NCBI RefSeq assembly: GCF_900188005.1
Contig: NZ_FZNR01000003.1
Location: forward strand, 434,001-498,000
Reading direction: 5' to 3'
Length of the DNA stretch: 64,000 nt
From: Actinoplanes regularis
Lineage (GTDB): Bacteria > Actinomycetota > Actinomycetes > Mycobacteriales > Micromonosporaceae
The notes beneath the pieces are model-generated. The model made no database searches, was not told the origin of the DNA, and saw only the letters and a list, made by a program, of their open reading frames with translations. This document shows positions 19,876 through 27,902 of this stretch, piece by piece (positions within the stretch are counted from its first letter, which is position 1; every line of letters starts with the position of its first letter). The position numbers were made by a program, and so were the translations under genes.

Positions 19876-21390
19876 TTACCTGCCGCCCGCGGTGGCCGGC
19901 TGTAGGCCGGTGGCGTCGATCAGGGTGTTGTGGGCGCCGGCGCCGATGACCGCGTACACGCGGGGCCGGGCCGCGCGTAGGTACAACGCCCACAGCATGC
20001 CCAGGATGGCGGCAGCACCGAACGCGACTGGGAAGATCCACCGCCATGGCGAGGCGGTGTCGACGCCGAGCAGGACGTTGAACTGCTGCAACGTGATCAC
20101 CAGGATCCAGCCCAGCGCAGCTGTGGCCAGGATCGGGGCGAGCAGGCCCCGGCTGATGCCGACTCCGGCGCGGTTCGCTGGGCGCAGGAAGTAGCCGACG
20201 ACGGCGACTGAGGTGATCAGCATGAGGATGAGTACACCGAGGCCGCCGGTGACGGTGATCCAGAAGAACAGGTTGATCATGGGGTCCCAGCCGGCGTAGG
20301 CGTAGAGGCAGAGTGCGGCGAATGCGATGGCCGTCTGGGTGATCGACGCGGTCTGCGGGGAGCGGCTCCGGACGCTGGTGCGCGCCAGCGCACGAGGTAG
20401 GACACCTTCGCGGCCGAGCGCGAAGAAGTACCGGGCGGCGGTGTTGTGGAAGCTCAGCAGCGCGGCGAACAGGCTGGTGATGAACAACAGATGCCCCAGG
20501 ATGAGAATCGTCGACGGCACGTATGGGGCAGCGAGGTCGAAGATCAGCTCGGTGCCGTGATCGGTGGCCGAATCCACGATCTTGTCCGGGCCGACCGCGA
20601 CGGTCATGGCCAGGGCGCACAGGCTGTAGAGCACGCCGATGATGGCCAGAGCGATGTAGGTCGCCCGTGCGACGGTCTTCTGGGGATCCTTCGACTCTTC
20701 GGAGAAGACGGCGGTGCCTTCAAAGCCGACGAACCCGGTGATCGCGGTGACCAGCACGGCACCGATCCCGGCGGTGAAGAGCTGAGACGGGCCGATGGCG
20801 GTGAGGTCGATGTGCCCGTCGGCCGGGTGCGTGAAGTGGACGGCCGCCAACCCGAGCGCGACGGCGATCTCTCCGATGAGCAGGATGGCCAGGATCCGGC
20901 CATTGAGATCGACACGCCGGACGCCGAGGATTCCGACAGCCGCCCAGCCGACCAGCGCCCACAGCCACCATGGCGCGGACCAGCCCAGGTGCGCCTCGAT
21001 GAAGTCGGCGGTGACCTTGCCGAACCCGCCGTAGAGGCCGATCTGCATGGCGTTGTACGCCAGTACCGCCACGGCCGACGCGCCGACGCCGGGGATCCGC
21101 CCGAGTCCGTGGGTGACATAGGTATAGAAGGCACCGGAGTTGACGACCTGGCGCGACATCGCGACGTAGCCGACCGAGAAGACCGCGAGGACGAGTGCGA
21201 CGGCCAGATAGCCGAGAGGGATGCCGATGACGCCGGTGACGGCCCAGCCGGTAGTGGCACCGCCGGCAATGACGGTGAGCGGGGCGGCGGCGGCCATCAC
21301 GATGAAGACCACCGGCCACACACCAAGCCGGCCCGCGGCCAGAGCCTGCGCGACCGTGCTGCGCGGGCGAGAAGCAGGGGGATACGACAC
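19876..21390 (-). CDS. APC-family amino acid permease
   Basis: This protein of 504 residues has about 12-14 transmembrane helices. It has the consensus first-helix glycine motif of the APC superfamily (VIAGGATTGWAVTG) and the GFEGTAVFSEESKDPQKTVARAT stretch after helix 6, typical of amino acid/polyamine transporters. GTG 21390 is chosen because AGGAG lies eight bases upstream; a longer frame lacks this. It probably imports an amino acid or amine that the adjoining GNAT may acetylate (inference from the operon). Confidence 0.88.
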   Translation of the reverse strand: MSYPPASRPRSTVAQALAAGRLGVWPVVFIVMAAAAPLTVIAGGATTGWAVTGVIGIPLGYLAVALVLAVFSVGYVAMSRQVVNSGAFYTYVTHGLGRIPGVGASAVAVLAYNAMQIGLYGGFGKVTADFIEAHLGWSAPWWLWALVGWAAVGILGVRRVDLNGRILAILLIGEIAVALGLAAVHFTHPADGHIDLTAIGPSQLFTAGIGAVLVTAITGFVGFEGTAVFSEESKDPQKTVARATYIALAIIGVLYSLCALAMTVAVGPDKIVDSATDHGTELIFDLAAPYVPSTILILGHLLFITSLFAALLSFHNTAARYFFALGREGVLPRALARTSVRSRSPQTASITQTAIAFAALCLYAYAGWDPMINLFFWITVTGGLGVLILMLITSVAVVGYFLRPANRAGVGISRGLLAPILATAALGWILVITLQQFNVLLGVDTASPWRWIFPVAFGAAAILGMLWALYLRAARPRVYAVIGAGAHNTLIDATGLQPATAGGR

Positions 21391-21451
21391 GCAGAAACTC
21401 CTGTCAGAAGAATCCGAAGGGCAGAAGGGTTCACGGGCGCGGGCAGCCTGG

Positions 21452-22357
21452 TCAGGAGCCGACCACGATGGTGTTGCCCACGAGCCGGTCGAGGTGACGC
21501 AGCAGGACTGGCACCGGTGGCCGGGTCTGCCGGCTGGCGTCACTCAGCCGGTTGATCACCTGGTCAGGGCTGCTGAAAACCCTGCGGTACACCCCGGTCG
21601 ACAGACACAGACCGACCAGCACCCTGTCGAAAGCGTCGAGGGCGCGACCCCGCTCAGCGGCGGTATTCAACCGCGCGCAAGCCCAGTAAGCCTTGTTGTT
21701 GTCGGTCGGTTGAAAGACGGTGCGAGGTGGGCCGAACAGCCGTTTCCGGGGGACCTCGACGAGGTCACCGGAGAGGACCAGACGGTTCGCGACCTGCTCG
21801 TAGGCGTCGGAACGGACCGTCGCATACCCCGCTGGGCGGGCGGACAGGTACCGCAACCAGTCCGGCACCGGCAGCGGCTCGGGCTGGCTCAGGATCTCCG
21901 TGAGAACGGTGTGCGCGAGGGCATCCGGCGGCGGGCGCCGGTCGATGACCACCAGGATGTCCTCGTCGATCGCGAGGTGACCCATGACGGCCAGCTCGGT
22001 CAGCATGGCGCAGGCCAGCCCGACGGCGATGAGATCCCGATCGACGTAGAGCGCGGCTCCATCGTGGGCCAGACGGAACAGATCGTCGGCGAAGCGTGGC
22101 CACCGAGTGTCGTTCACGGGAGCCGGGGTGTATCCGTAGGCAGTGGCTCGGTCCGCGTCGATCTGCTCGACCGGCGACCGCCCCGTCGGCACGGCGGGAA
22201 CCTGTTGCTGCCAAACGGGCGTGGAATGGCCGTAGGCGGCACCACTGGGCGCGCGGCTACCCGGTGGAAAGCTGTCGTGGGCGGAACCTGCAGCGTGGCG
22301 GGCTTGCGCCGGGAATCGGCGAGGATCACGGTGACTCGGCGGATCTGAGAACGACAT
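21452..22357 (-). CDS. GPP34 (GOLPH3-like) family protein
   Basis: This protein of 301 residues has a disordered Pro/Ser-rich N-terminus (1-85) and then a GPP34 domain (about 87-300). The domain includes DDLFRLAHD, LACAMLTELAVMGHLAIDEDILVVIDRRPPPDALAHTVL and LVLSGDLVEVPRKRLFGPPRTVFQP. The fold binds phosphoinositides in eukaryotic GOLPH3/Vps74; actinobacterial members are abundant and of unknown role. It lies upstream of the permease on the same strand with a 61-bp gap. Confidence 0.8.
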   Translation of the reverse strand: MSFSDPPSHRDPRRFPAQARHAAGSAHDSFPPGSRAPSGAAYGHSTPVWQQQVPAVPTGRSPVEQIDADRATAYGYTPAPVNDTRWPRFADDLFRLAHDGAALYVDRDLIAVGLACAMLTELAVMGHLAIDEDILVVIDRRPPPDALAHTVLTEILSQPEPLPVPDWLRYLSARPAGYATVRSDAYEQVANRLVLSGDLVEVPRKRLFGPPRTVFQPTDNNKAYWACARLNTAAERGRALDAFDRVLVGLCLSTGVYRRVFSSPDQVINRLSDASRQTRPPVPVLLRHLDRLVGNTIVVGS

Positions 22358-22696
22358 TGGAACCCCAGTTCAGTACGGGCGAACATCGCGCAACGAAGAA
22401 AGCAGGAGGGCGGTGGGCGCGGAACTCGATGCGTGGAGAGAAGCGCCCACCGCCCATTAGGCCCTGGCCCAGGTGTCCGGCCTGGCCAGGGACGTCTATC
22501 ACCGCTCGCCGCCACGCCCTTCAGGCGATGCCACAAGGACCGAGACGGCCGGGGTCGCAATGACCAGACGTGGCGGCTGAAGTCGACCAGTCTTGCGGCT
22601 GGTGGCTGCGACTACGGGTGATGAGGCGCCCGCGGGCTGGCTGGCTGCGGGCGCGGTCCTCTACAGCGATGTGCCAGAAGGCGCAGCGCGCCGTGA
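22358..22696. other. Intergenic region with two terminator-like hairpins
   Basis: No gene is supported. Two inverted repeats are visible: GGCGGTGGGCGC (22409-22420) with GCGCCCACCGCC (22443-22454), and GCGCCCGC (22626-22633) with GCGGGCGC (22647-22654). Both lie downstream of the minus-strand XRE gene and upstream of the GPP34 gene, so they may end the former. Confidence 0.55.
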
Positions 22697-23134
22697 TCAC
22701 ATGACGACAATTGAGGTCAGCGACGCGGTACTCGAGGTCGTTCCGTGAGTAATCCCTGGCTGGGAGGTGTGCACGCCCGTCGACAGCGCAGCCTGCATGC
22801 GGGACGCTCCGATAGTCGGGCCCTCCGGAACCGGGATTTGGGTTGGCGGAGAGTCCCTCCCGCCGCGGGGATCGAAGAGACCAATCGATCTATCAGACCG
22901 AGCGCGGAGGGCGACACGAAGTCCCCGTCGACGCTCTGCCCAGGGCAAGGACGTATAGCCCAGCTCGAGGTCCTTGATCCAGCGGCTTGTGACCCGCAGG
23001 CCACGTTGCTTTGGATACCAGGCGCGGAGAAGCTTGTTGACAGCGCCGGCCAACTGCGCACGCGACATCCCGCAGTCTTCGCGGCGTTGTTTGAGTTTCG
23101 TGTTCGGTATGTGCATGTCGTTCTGGCGAGCCAA
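22697..23134 (-). CDS. Short XRE-like HTH protein, probably truncated
   Basis: This protein of 145 residues starts at TTG 23134, chosen because a perfect AGGAGG lies five bases upstream. Residues 10-90 (NTKLKQRREDCGMSRAQLAG ... WIKDLELG ... RSDRSIGLFDP) match the N-terminal HTH of large actinobacterial XRE regulators. Those normally continue for 300 or more residues with TPR-like repeats; here a Ser/Thr-rich unrelated tail follows. It may be a fragment that is still expressed. Confidence 0.5.
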   Translation of the reverse strand: MARQNDMHIPNTKLKQRREDCGMSRAQLAGAVNKLLRAWYPKQRGLRVTSRWIKDLELGYTSLPWAERRRGLRVALRARSDRSIGLFDPRGGRDSPPTQIPVPEGPTIGASRMQAALSTGVHTSQPGITHGTTSSTASLTSIVVM

Positions 23135-23279
23135 CGCAACCTCCTTCGCTTCCGGCCGTGGGCGTAGAGCTCTCGAGGTGTACCCCGCAGCGTTCATACG
23201 GACCGGCTGCTGGATCGTTACGTAGATCGATGGACGGCGTCACCGCGTATTCGGACGTTCACGAGGACGTCCGGGACGT

Positions 23280-24008
23280 TTAGCCCGACGCGAAGGCACT
23301 CAGCAGAGTCAGGAAGCGCTCGGTATTCGCGAGGCTGGGTAGGACGTGGTTGGCGCCGGCGGCCATCAGGTCCTGTTCGGAGTCGGTTCCAGTGGCGACT
23401 GCGATGACCTCTGCTCTGGCCGCCAACGCTGCCTCCACATCTCGGGGGGTATCACCGATGAGCACGAGAGGGGCGTTCGGCGGTGCACCTCGGTCGCGGC
23501 GGATCCGTGTACGAGCGATCTCTACGAGGTCTGTGCGCTGCAGCGCGTCGGCCCCGTAGGCGCCGACGGACATGTCCAGCCACCTGTCAAGGCCGAACGC
23601 GGAGAGCTTGACCTGGGCGTTAGCTGCGATATTGCCCGTCAGGACCGACGACACCCAATTTGTCCTAGCAGCGACCGCGGTCAGCGCCGCGGACGCACCG
23701 GGTAGCGGCCAACCCCGTTTGACGAGATCCTCACGAGCGTCCTTCCCGGCACGAGCGAGAGCTTCCTCGATCAACGGCCAGGCGGGTTCCGGCTTGCCAT
23801 GGCGATGGAAAAGGTCGCGCATGATCAAGCGATCAGTGCGTCCTTCTGTCACGGCGGGGTGGGATGGCGCAACGCCGGCGAGGGTATGGAAAGCGGCAGC
23901 GTAGATCTCCTTGCTGACGCCGGCGTTCTCGATGAGAGTGTGGTCAATGTCCCACAAGATGATCAATGACACTTCATTAGCGTAGATCCCGGGTGCCTCG
24001 TCGTTCAT
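23280..24008 (-). CDS. HAD-superfamily phosphatase
   Basis: This protein of about 242 residues has the HAD motifs in order: motif I LWDIDHTL (nucleophile Asp and acid Asp), motif II SSVLTGN, the Lys-containing segment before motif III, and motif III/IV LVLIGDTPRDVEAA. The cap domain lies between. It is predicted to dephosphorylate a small metabolite. ATG 24008 is used (AAGG upstream); GTG 23972 is an alternative and closer to usual HAD starts. It is divergent from the HTH-PLD gene, which begins 34 bases away. Confidence 0.82.
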   Translation of the reverse strand: MNDEAPGIYANEVSLIILWDIDHTLIENAGVSKEIYAAAFHTLAGVAPSHPAVTEGRTDRLIMRDLFHRHGKPEPAWPLIEEALARAGKDAREDLVKRGWPLPGASAALTAVAARTNWVSSVLTGNIAANAQVKLSAFGLDRWLDMSVGAYGADALQRTDLVEIARTRIRRDRGAPPNAPLVLIGDTPRDVEAALAARAEVIAVATGTDSEQDLMAAGANHVLPSLANTERFLTLLSAFASG

Positions 24009-24042
24009 CTGGACGAACCTTGCACTCGGAGACATTCTCAGC

Positions 24043-24795
24043 TTGTATGTGGAAGTGAACGAGCGACTCCACTCTGTGCTCGCCGCACAAGGCGTTTCAC
24101 CTGAAACATTGGCAGCGGCATGCGAAGTCGACCCCAAGACGGTTGGTCGCTGGCTAAACGGGCGACGGCCTCATCCGCGACATCAGCTCAGTGCGGCGAG
24201 GCGTCTCAGGGTAGCGCCAACGTTCCTCTGGCCTGACACGCGTGAGTCCCCAGAAGCTACGAGAAGGGCCGACAAGGAGCTCGTAGCCGTCTACGAGGAT
24301 CGGGCGAGCGTTCCGCGTGAAACCTGGCTTACGCTTCTTCGTGAGGCTAGGAGTCGCATCGATGTACTCGTGCTGGCTGGTACATTCTTCGCGCAATCAA
24401 ATCCTGCTGTCGCTGAAATGCTTTCAGAGCGCGCCGCCTGTGGCGTGCAGGTGCGTCTCTGCTTCGGAAACCCGGCTGGTCGGGCGGTTGCCGTCCGTGG
24501 CCAAGAGGAGGGTATCGGCGATACTCTCGCGGCGAAGATAAAGGCGTCACTTACATATTATCGGCCTATCGTAAATGTCGATAGGTGCTCAATTCGGCTG
24601 CATGATACTACGTTGTACAGTTCACTATTCAGGTACGACGACAATCTTCTTGTGAACCCGCACATATATGGCCAGCCTGCAAGTGCCAATCCGACGCTCC
24701 ATCTACGGGAATCCGGCGTAGGTGGCTGGTTTGAAAAGTATCTCCGCAGCTTTGAAGAGATTTGGGCGGAAGCTCAGCCGTGGGTGCCGAATTAA
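24043..24795 (+). CDS. HTH plus phospholipase-D-like (DUF5919) protein
   Basis: This protein of 250 residues has an N-terminal XRE-type HTH (about 5-50: ERLHSVLAAQGVSPETLAAACEVDPKTVGRWLNGRRPHPRH) and a C-terminal PLD-like domain (about 90-245: RIDVLVLAGTFFAQSNPAVAEM ... VQVRLCFGNP). The canonical HxKxxxxD motifs are not evident, so nuclease or lipase activity is uncertain; it may be a ligand-sensing regulator. The start is probably TTG 24043, with GTG 24049 or 24055 possible. Base composition is clearly lower in GC than the surroundings. Confidence 0.75.
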   Translation: MYVEVNERLHSVLAAQGVSPETLAAACEVDPKTVGRWLNGRRPHPRHQLSAARRLRVAPTFLWPDTRESPEATRRADKELVAVYEDRASVPRETWLTLLREARSRIDVLVLAGTFFAQSNPAVAEMLSERAACGVQVRLCFGNPAGRAVAVRGQEEGIGDTLAAKIKASLTYYRPIVNVDRCSIRLHDTTLYSSLFRYDDNLLVNPHIYGQPASANPTLHLRESGVGGWFEKYLRSFEEIWAEAQPWVPN

Positions 24796-24807
24796 GGAGG
24801 ATTTGCA

Positions 24808-25275
24808 ATGGGCAGGATTGAGTACTACGACGACCCGAAGGCGCCGAAGGCGAACACGCTAATTCCGGCAAGTAATCTGCTCGTGGTTAATGAGGATGGC
24901 GGCATCCTCTTCCAACGGCGGCGTGACACTGGCCAGTGGGCGCTTCCTGGTGGAGCGCAAGACATTGGAGAAACTCCAGCTGAGTGCGCGGTGCGTGAAT
25001 GCCTCGAAGAGACGGGGATTATTGCCGAGGTAACCGGCTTCCTTGGCGTTTACAGTAACCCCAAGCATATTGTCGCCTACACTGACGGGGAGATCCGGCA
25101 GCAGTACGAAGCGACCTATATCGGAAGGCCGATCGGTGGAGACTTCACAGTGAATGAAGAGGCCGACGCGGTTCGCTACCTCCTTCCGGAGGACCTGGGT
25201 GGTTATGACATTCATCCGAGTATGATCCAGCAGATGGAAGATTATCTAGGTGGCTCATACCCCTACCTGGGGTGA
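24808..25275 (+). CDS. Nudix hydrolase
   Basis: This protein of 155 residues has a complete Nudix box (GAQDIGETPAECAV followed by RECLEETGI, about residues 49-71), predicted to hydrolyse a nucleoside-diphosphate-linked substrate. A perfect AAGGAGG lies upstream of ATG 24808, 12 bases after the HTH-PLD stop, so the two are one operon. The last 13 bases overlap the convergent HD-domain gene. The specific substrate is not readable. Confidence 0.88.
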   Translation: MGRIEYYDDPKAPKANTLIPASNLLVVNEDGGILFQRRRDTGQWALPGGAQDIGETPAECAVRECLEETGIIAEVTGFLGVYSNPKHIVAYTDGEIRQQYEATYIGRPIGGDFTVNEEADAVRYLLPEDLGGYDIHPSMIQQMEDYLGGSYPYLG

Positions 25276-25832
25276 GTTGCTAGCGCTTCATCGATTCGTC
25301 TTGCGGCCTTGTGGATCTCGGGCGAAGCCCTACTGATGAATCTGCCAATCAGACTGTGAGTGCCGTACCGCTGGCATATTTCCGCGATCCTCTCTGCGGT
25401 GGTCGTGGGCTCGCCGTCAGGCGTCGTTGTCATATCGCACCACACCAGCGCGTCTGTGAGGGACTCGGTTGACGACTGCGGGAACTCGCTTTCCAGGTCG
25501 CTGCGAAGCCCGCGTTCCTCGGCTTCCAGTAGTGCGAACGAGTGGTTCGCGACGAGTTTCATTAAACGTGCATCCGAGCCGTGTTCATCTCGGAGGAACC
25601 GGGCGCCATCAAGTGCATGAAATCCCGTATGCGCTAGTCTCGGTGCATATCCGACATCATGAAGCAGGGCGGCGGCGCAAAGAAGGTCAAAGTCGTCTCC
25701 GGTTATGCTGGCGAGCAGTGCGGCACGTTTGGCTACTCCTAATGAGTGCATCCATCGCCGAGGCAAGGCGCTCATGAGTTCCTTCTGGGCAACATTCAGT
25801 GCCCAGGCCGTCAAGTTCGCGGTTTGTCGCAC
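25263..25832 (-). CDS. HD-domain phosphohydrolase
   Basis: This protein of 189 residues has HD metal-binding residues in order: RWMHSLGVAKRA (first His), AALLHDVGYAP (the HD pair) and DALVWCDMTT (final Asp). Its size and the HxxHD plan fit a small HD hydrolase acting on nucleotides. It starts at GTG 25832. It is convergent with the Nudix gene; HAD, Nudix and HD enzymes together suggest nucleotide or sugar-phosphate clean-up, but this is inference. Confidence 0.8.
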   Translation of the reverse strand: MRQTANLTAWALNVAQKELMSALPRRWMHSLGVAKRAALLASITGDDFDLLCAAALLHDVGYAPRLAHTGFHALDGARFLRDEHGSDARLMKLVANHSFALLEAEERGLRSDLESEFPQSSTESLTDALVWCDMTTTPDGEPTTTAERIAEICQRYGTHSLIGRFISRASPEIHKAARRIDEALATHPR

Positions 25833-25980
25833 TCTTCAGTCCTAGGGGTTGTTCGGTCAGATGTTCAACCTGGGACAGAGCTTAGGATCAAAACCAGTGA
25901 AGGCAGCTCATGACTCCTTGTGTGGCCCGGGCGGGCAGCTCCGTGGCCGCCGCACAGGAAGCCGCCGAGGTGTCCGAAGG

Positions 25981-25986
25981 TATACT
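25981..25986 (+). promoter_or_regulatory. -10 box upstream of proS
   Basis: TATACT matches the sigma-70-type -10 consensus and is rare in this GC-rich DNA. It lies 45 bases upstream of the proS start codon, leaving a short leader. No good -35 is seen. A T-box leader was looked for and not found. Confidence 0.5.
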
Positions 25987-26031
25987 CTTTGAGCTTTTGG
26001 CCGTCCGGCGATACGAAACGAGAGCAGCCAC

Positions 26032-27723
26032 ATGCGTTGGTCGCAGATGCATATTCCCACTCTTCGTGAGGATCCCGCCGACGCTGGAGCGCCCAGCCAC
26101 CGGCTGTTGATCCGTGCGGGTTACATCCGGCAGTTGACGGCCGGGCACTACTCGCTACTGCCGTTGGCGACGCGCGTGCGCCAGCGGATCATCGAGGTGA
26201 TCCGTGAAGAGATGGAGCGCATCGGCGTCCAGGAGTTCGTTTTGCCCGCCCTGCACCCGGCGGAGATCTGGCGGCGCACTGGACGCTGGGAGATCATGGG
26301 CGACGAGATGTTCCGGCTCAAGGACCGCCGAGGTGCCGACTTCTGTCTAGGCATGACACACGAGGAAATTTTCACGACGCTCGCCGGCGAGCTGTCCTCG
26401 CATAAGTCGTTGCCGCAGATGTGGTACCAGTTCCAAACGAAGTTTCGGGATGAGCCGCGCCCGAAGGCCGGTCTGATGCGCACGCGCGAGTTCACCATGA
26501 AAGACTCGTACAGCTTCGATCTGACCCCCGAAGGGCTTGACCGATCATTCCGGCTGCATCACGACGCCTACGTGCGGATTTTCGAGCGGCTCGGCATCCG
26601 TGCTATCCCTGTCGACGCGTCCAACGGCACGATGGGCGGCTCCGGGTCCACAGAGTTCATGTCGCCGTCGCCCGTGGGCGAGGACTTCGTCGCGCACTGC
26701 GCGAAGTGCGGCTACGCGGCGAACACCGAGAAGGCGACTTCCGGCCGCAGTGCCGGCGCGAACGGCCCGGCGGCTGCCGCACCGGAACAGTTCGCGACTC
26801 CCGGGATCAGGACGATCGAGGATCTGGCAAACCGGTTCGGCGTGCCCGGCGACGAGCAGATCAAGACGCTGGTGTACATGCTCGATGAGCAGCTCACCAT
26901 CGTGCTGATGCAGGGTTCAGACGCGCTCAACGAGCAGAAGCTCATCGACGCGACTGGGGCGGCGGCGCTTCGTCCGGCACACCCTGACGAAATCAAGGCC
27001 GCACTCGGTGCCAGTCCCGGCAGCCTGGGCGCGGTAGGCGTCACAGGTGTCCCGATCATCGCCGATGAACTACTGCGCGGTAGAGAAGGACTGGTCACTG
27101 GGGCGAACGTCGACGGAGCACATCTTCGTGGAGTGGCCGTCGACCGCGATATCTCGGTCGGTTCATGGGCTGACCTGCGCGAGGTGGCCGAGGGCGAGCC
27201 GTGCTCTCGTTGTGGCAGCGCGTTGAAGGTGGAGAAGGCGATCGAGGTCGGTCACATCTTCAAACTCGGTCGCCGCTTCACCGAGGCGCTGGACGTGACG
27301 GTGCTGGACGGCGAGGGTAAGCGGGCCTCGGTGATCATGGGAAGCTACGGCATCGGTGTGGAACGCGCGATGGCTGCGATCGTAGAGACCCACCATGATG
27401 ACCGAGGCATCGTCTGGCCGGCCGCTGTCGCGCCGTTCGAGGCTTGTGTCGTGGTCGCACAGGCTGACCCGGCAGTGACCGAGGCCGCCGAGGCGATCTA
27501 CGAAGAGCTACGGGCAGCCAACGTTCGGGTCATCATCGACGACCGGACCGAGCGGCTCGGCGTGAAGCTCAGCGACGTCGAGCTGGTCGGCGTCCCACAG
27601 CGAGTCACCGTCGGCAAGCGAGGCTTGGCCGAGGGTGTCGCCGAAGTCACTTCCCGGATCACTGGTGAGACCGAAAAGGTCTCGCTGAGCGAGGTCGCAG
27701 GTCGGGTTCGCGCCGCTCTCTGA
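26032..27723 (+). CDS. proS: Prolyl-tRNA synthetase, bacterial type (probably an extra copy)
   Basis: This protein of 563 residues is complete. It has class II motif 1 around 30-70, the TxE-like loop LGMTHEEIF (about 108), motif 2 KFRDEPRPKAGLMRTREF (about 140-157), an INS editing-type insertion (about 235-385), motif 3 GSYGIGVERA (about 436-445) and the C-terminal anticodon-binding domain. It charges tRNA-Pro. The accessory, lower-GC setting next to a ProRS-like biosynthetic paralogue suggests a second genomic proS, possibly giving resistance to a ProRS inhibitor (inference). The housekeeping copy is not in the window, so this cannot be confirmed here. Confidence 0.92.
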   Translation: MRWSQMHIPTLREDPADAGAPSHRLLIRAGYIRQLTAGHYSLLPLATRVRQRIIEVIREEMERIGVQEFVLPALHPAEIWRRTGRWEIMGDEMFRLKDRRGADFCLGMTHEEIFTTLAGELSSHKSLPQMWYQFQTKFRDEPRPKAGLMRTREFTMKDSYSFDLTPEGLDRSFRLHHDAYVRIFERLGIRAIPVDASNGTMGGSGSTEFMSPSPVGEDFVAHCAKCGYAANTEKATSGRSAGANGPAAAAPEQFATPGIRTIEDLANRFGVPGDEQIKTLVYMLDEQLTIVLMQGSDALNEQKLIDATGAAALRPAHPDEIKAALGASPGSLGAVGVTGVPIIADELLRGREGLVTGANVDGAHLRGVAVDRDISVGSWADLREVAEGEPCSRCGSALKVEKAIEVGHIFKLGRRFTEALDVTVLDGEGKRASVIMGSYGIGVERAMAAIVETHHDDRGIVWPAAVAPFEACVVVAQADPAVTEAAEAIYEELRAANVRVIIDDRTERLGVKLSDVELVGVPQRVTVGKRGLAEGVAEVTSRITGETEKVSLSEVAGRVRAAL

Positions 27724-27733
27724 CCAGCGGCGA

Positions 27734-27793
27734 AGCGGGCAGACTCCGTGTGCTGCGTCAAGGAGTACGCAGCCGAGGCCGAGGCTGCCCGCT
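27734..27793. terminator. Two-part hairpin between proS and the PaaK-like gene
   Basis: The outer stem is AGCGGGCAG (27734-27742) with CTGCCCGCT (27785-27793); an inner perfect stem is GCTGCGT (27752-27758) with ACGCAGC (27767-27773). It lies 10 bases after the proS stop between convergent genes, so it is likely a terminator. Confidence 0.6.
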
Positions 27794-27902
27794 CGTCCTT
27801 CATGGATAATTCGTGGTCTCGACAACAGCGGCGCTACCGCGGTTCAGGTTGCCGATCGAGGCAATTAACCCGAGCCTGGACCTGACGTTCGCAGGGTTCT
27901 GC

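Noticed and set aside
25833..26031. Possible T-box riboswitch before proS
   Set aside because: No T-box consensus bulge or specifier loop could be found, and the -10 box lies so close to the start that there is no room for one.
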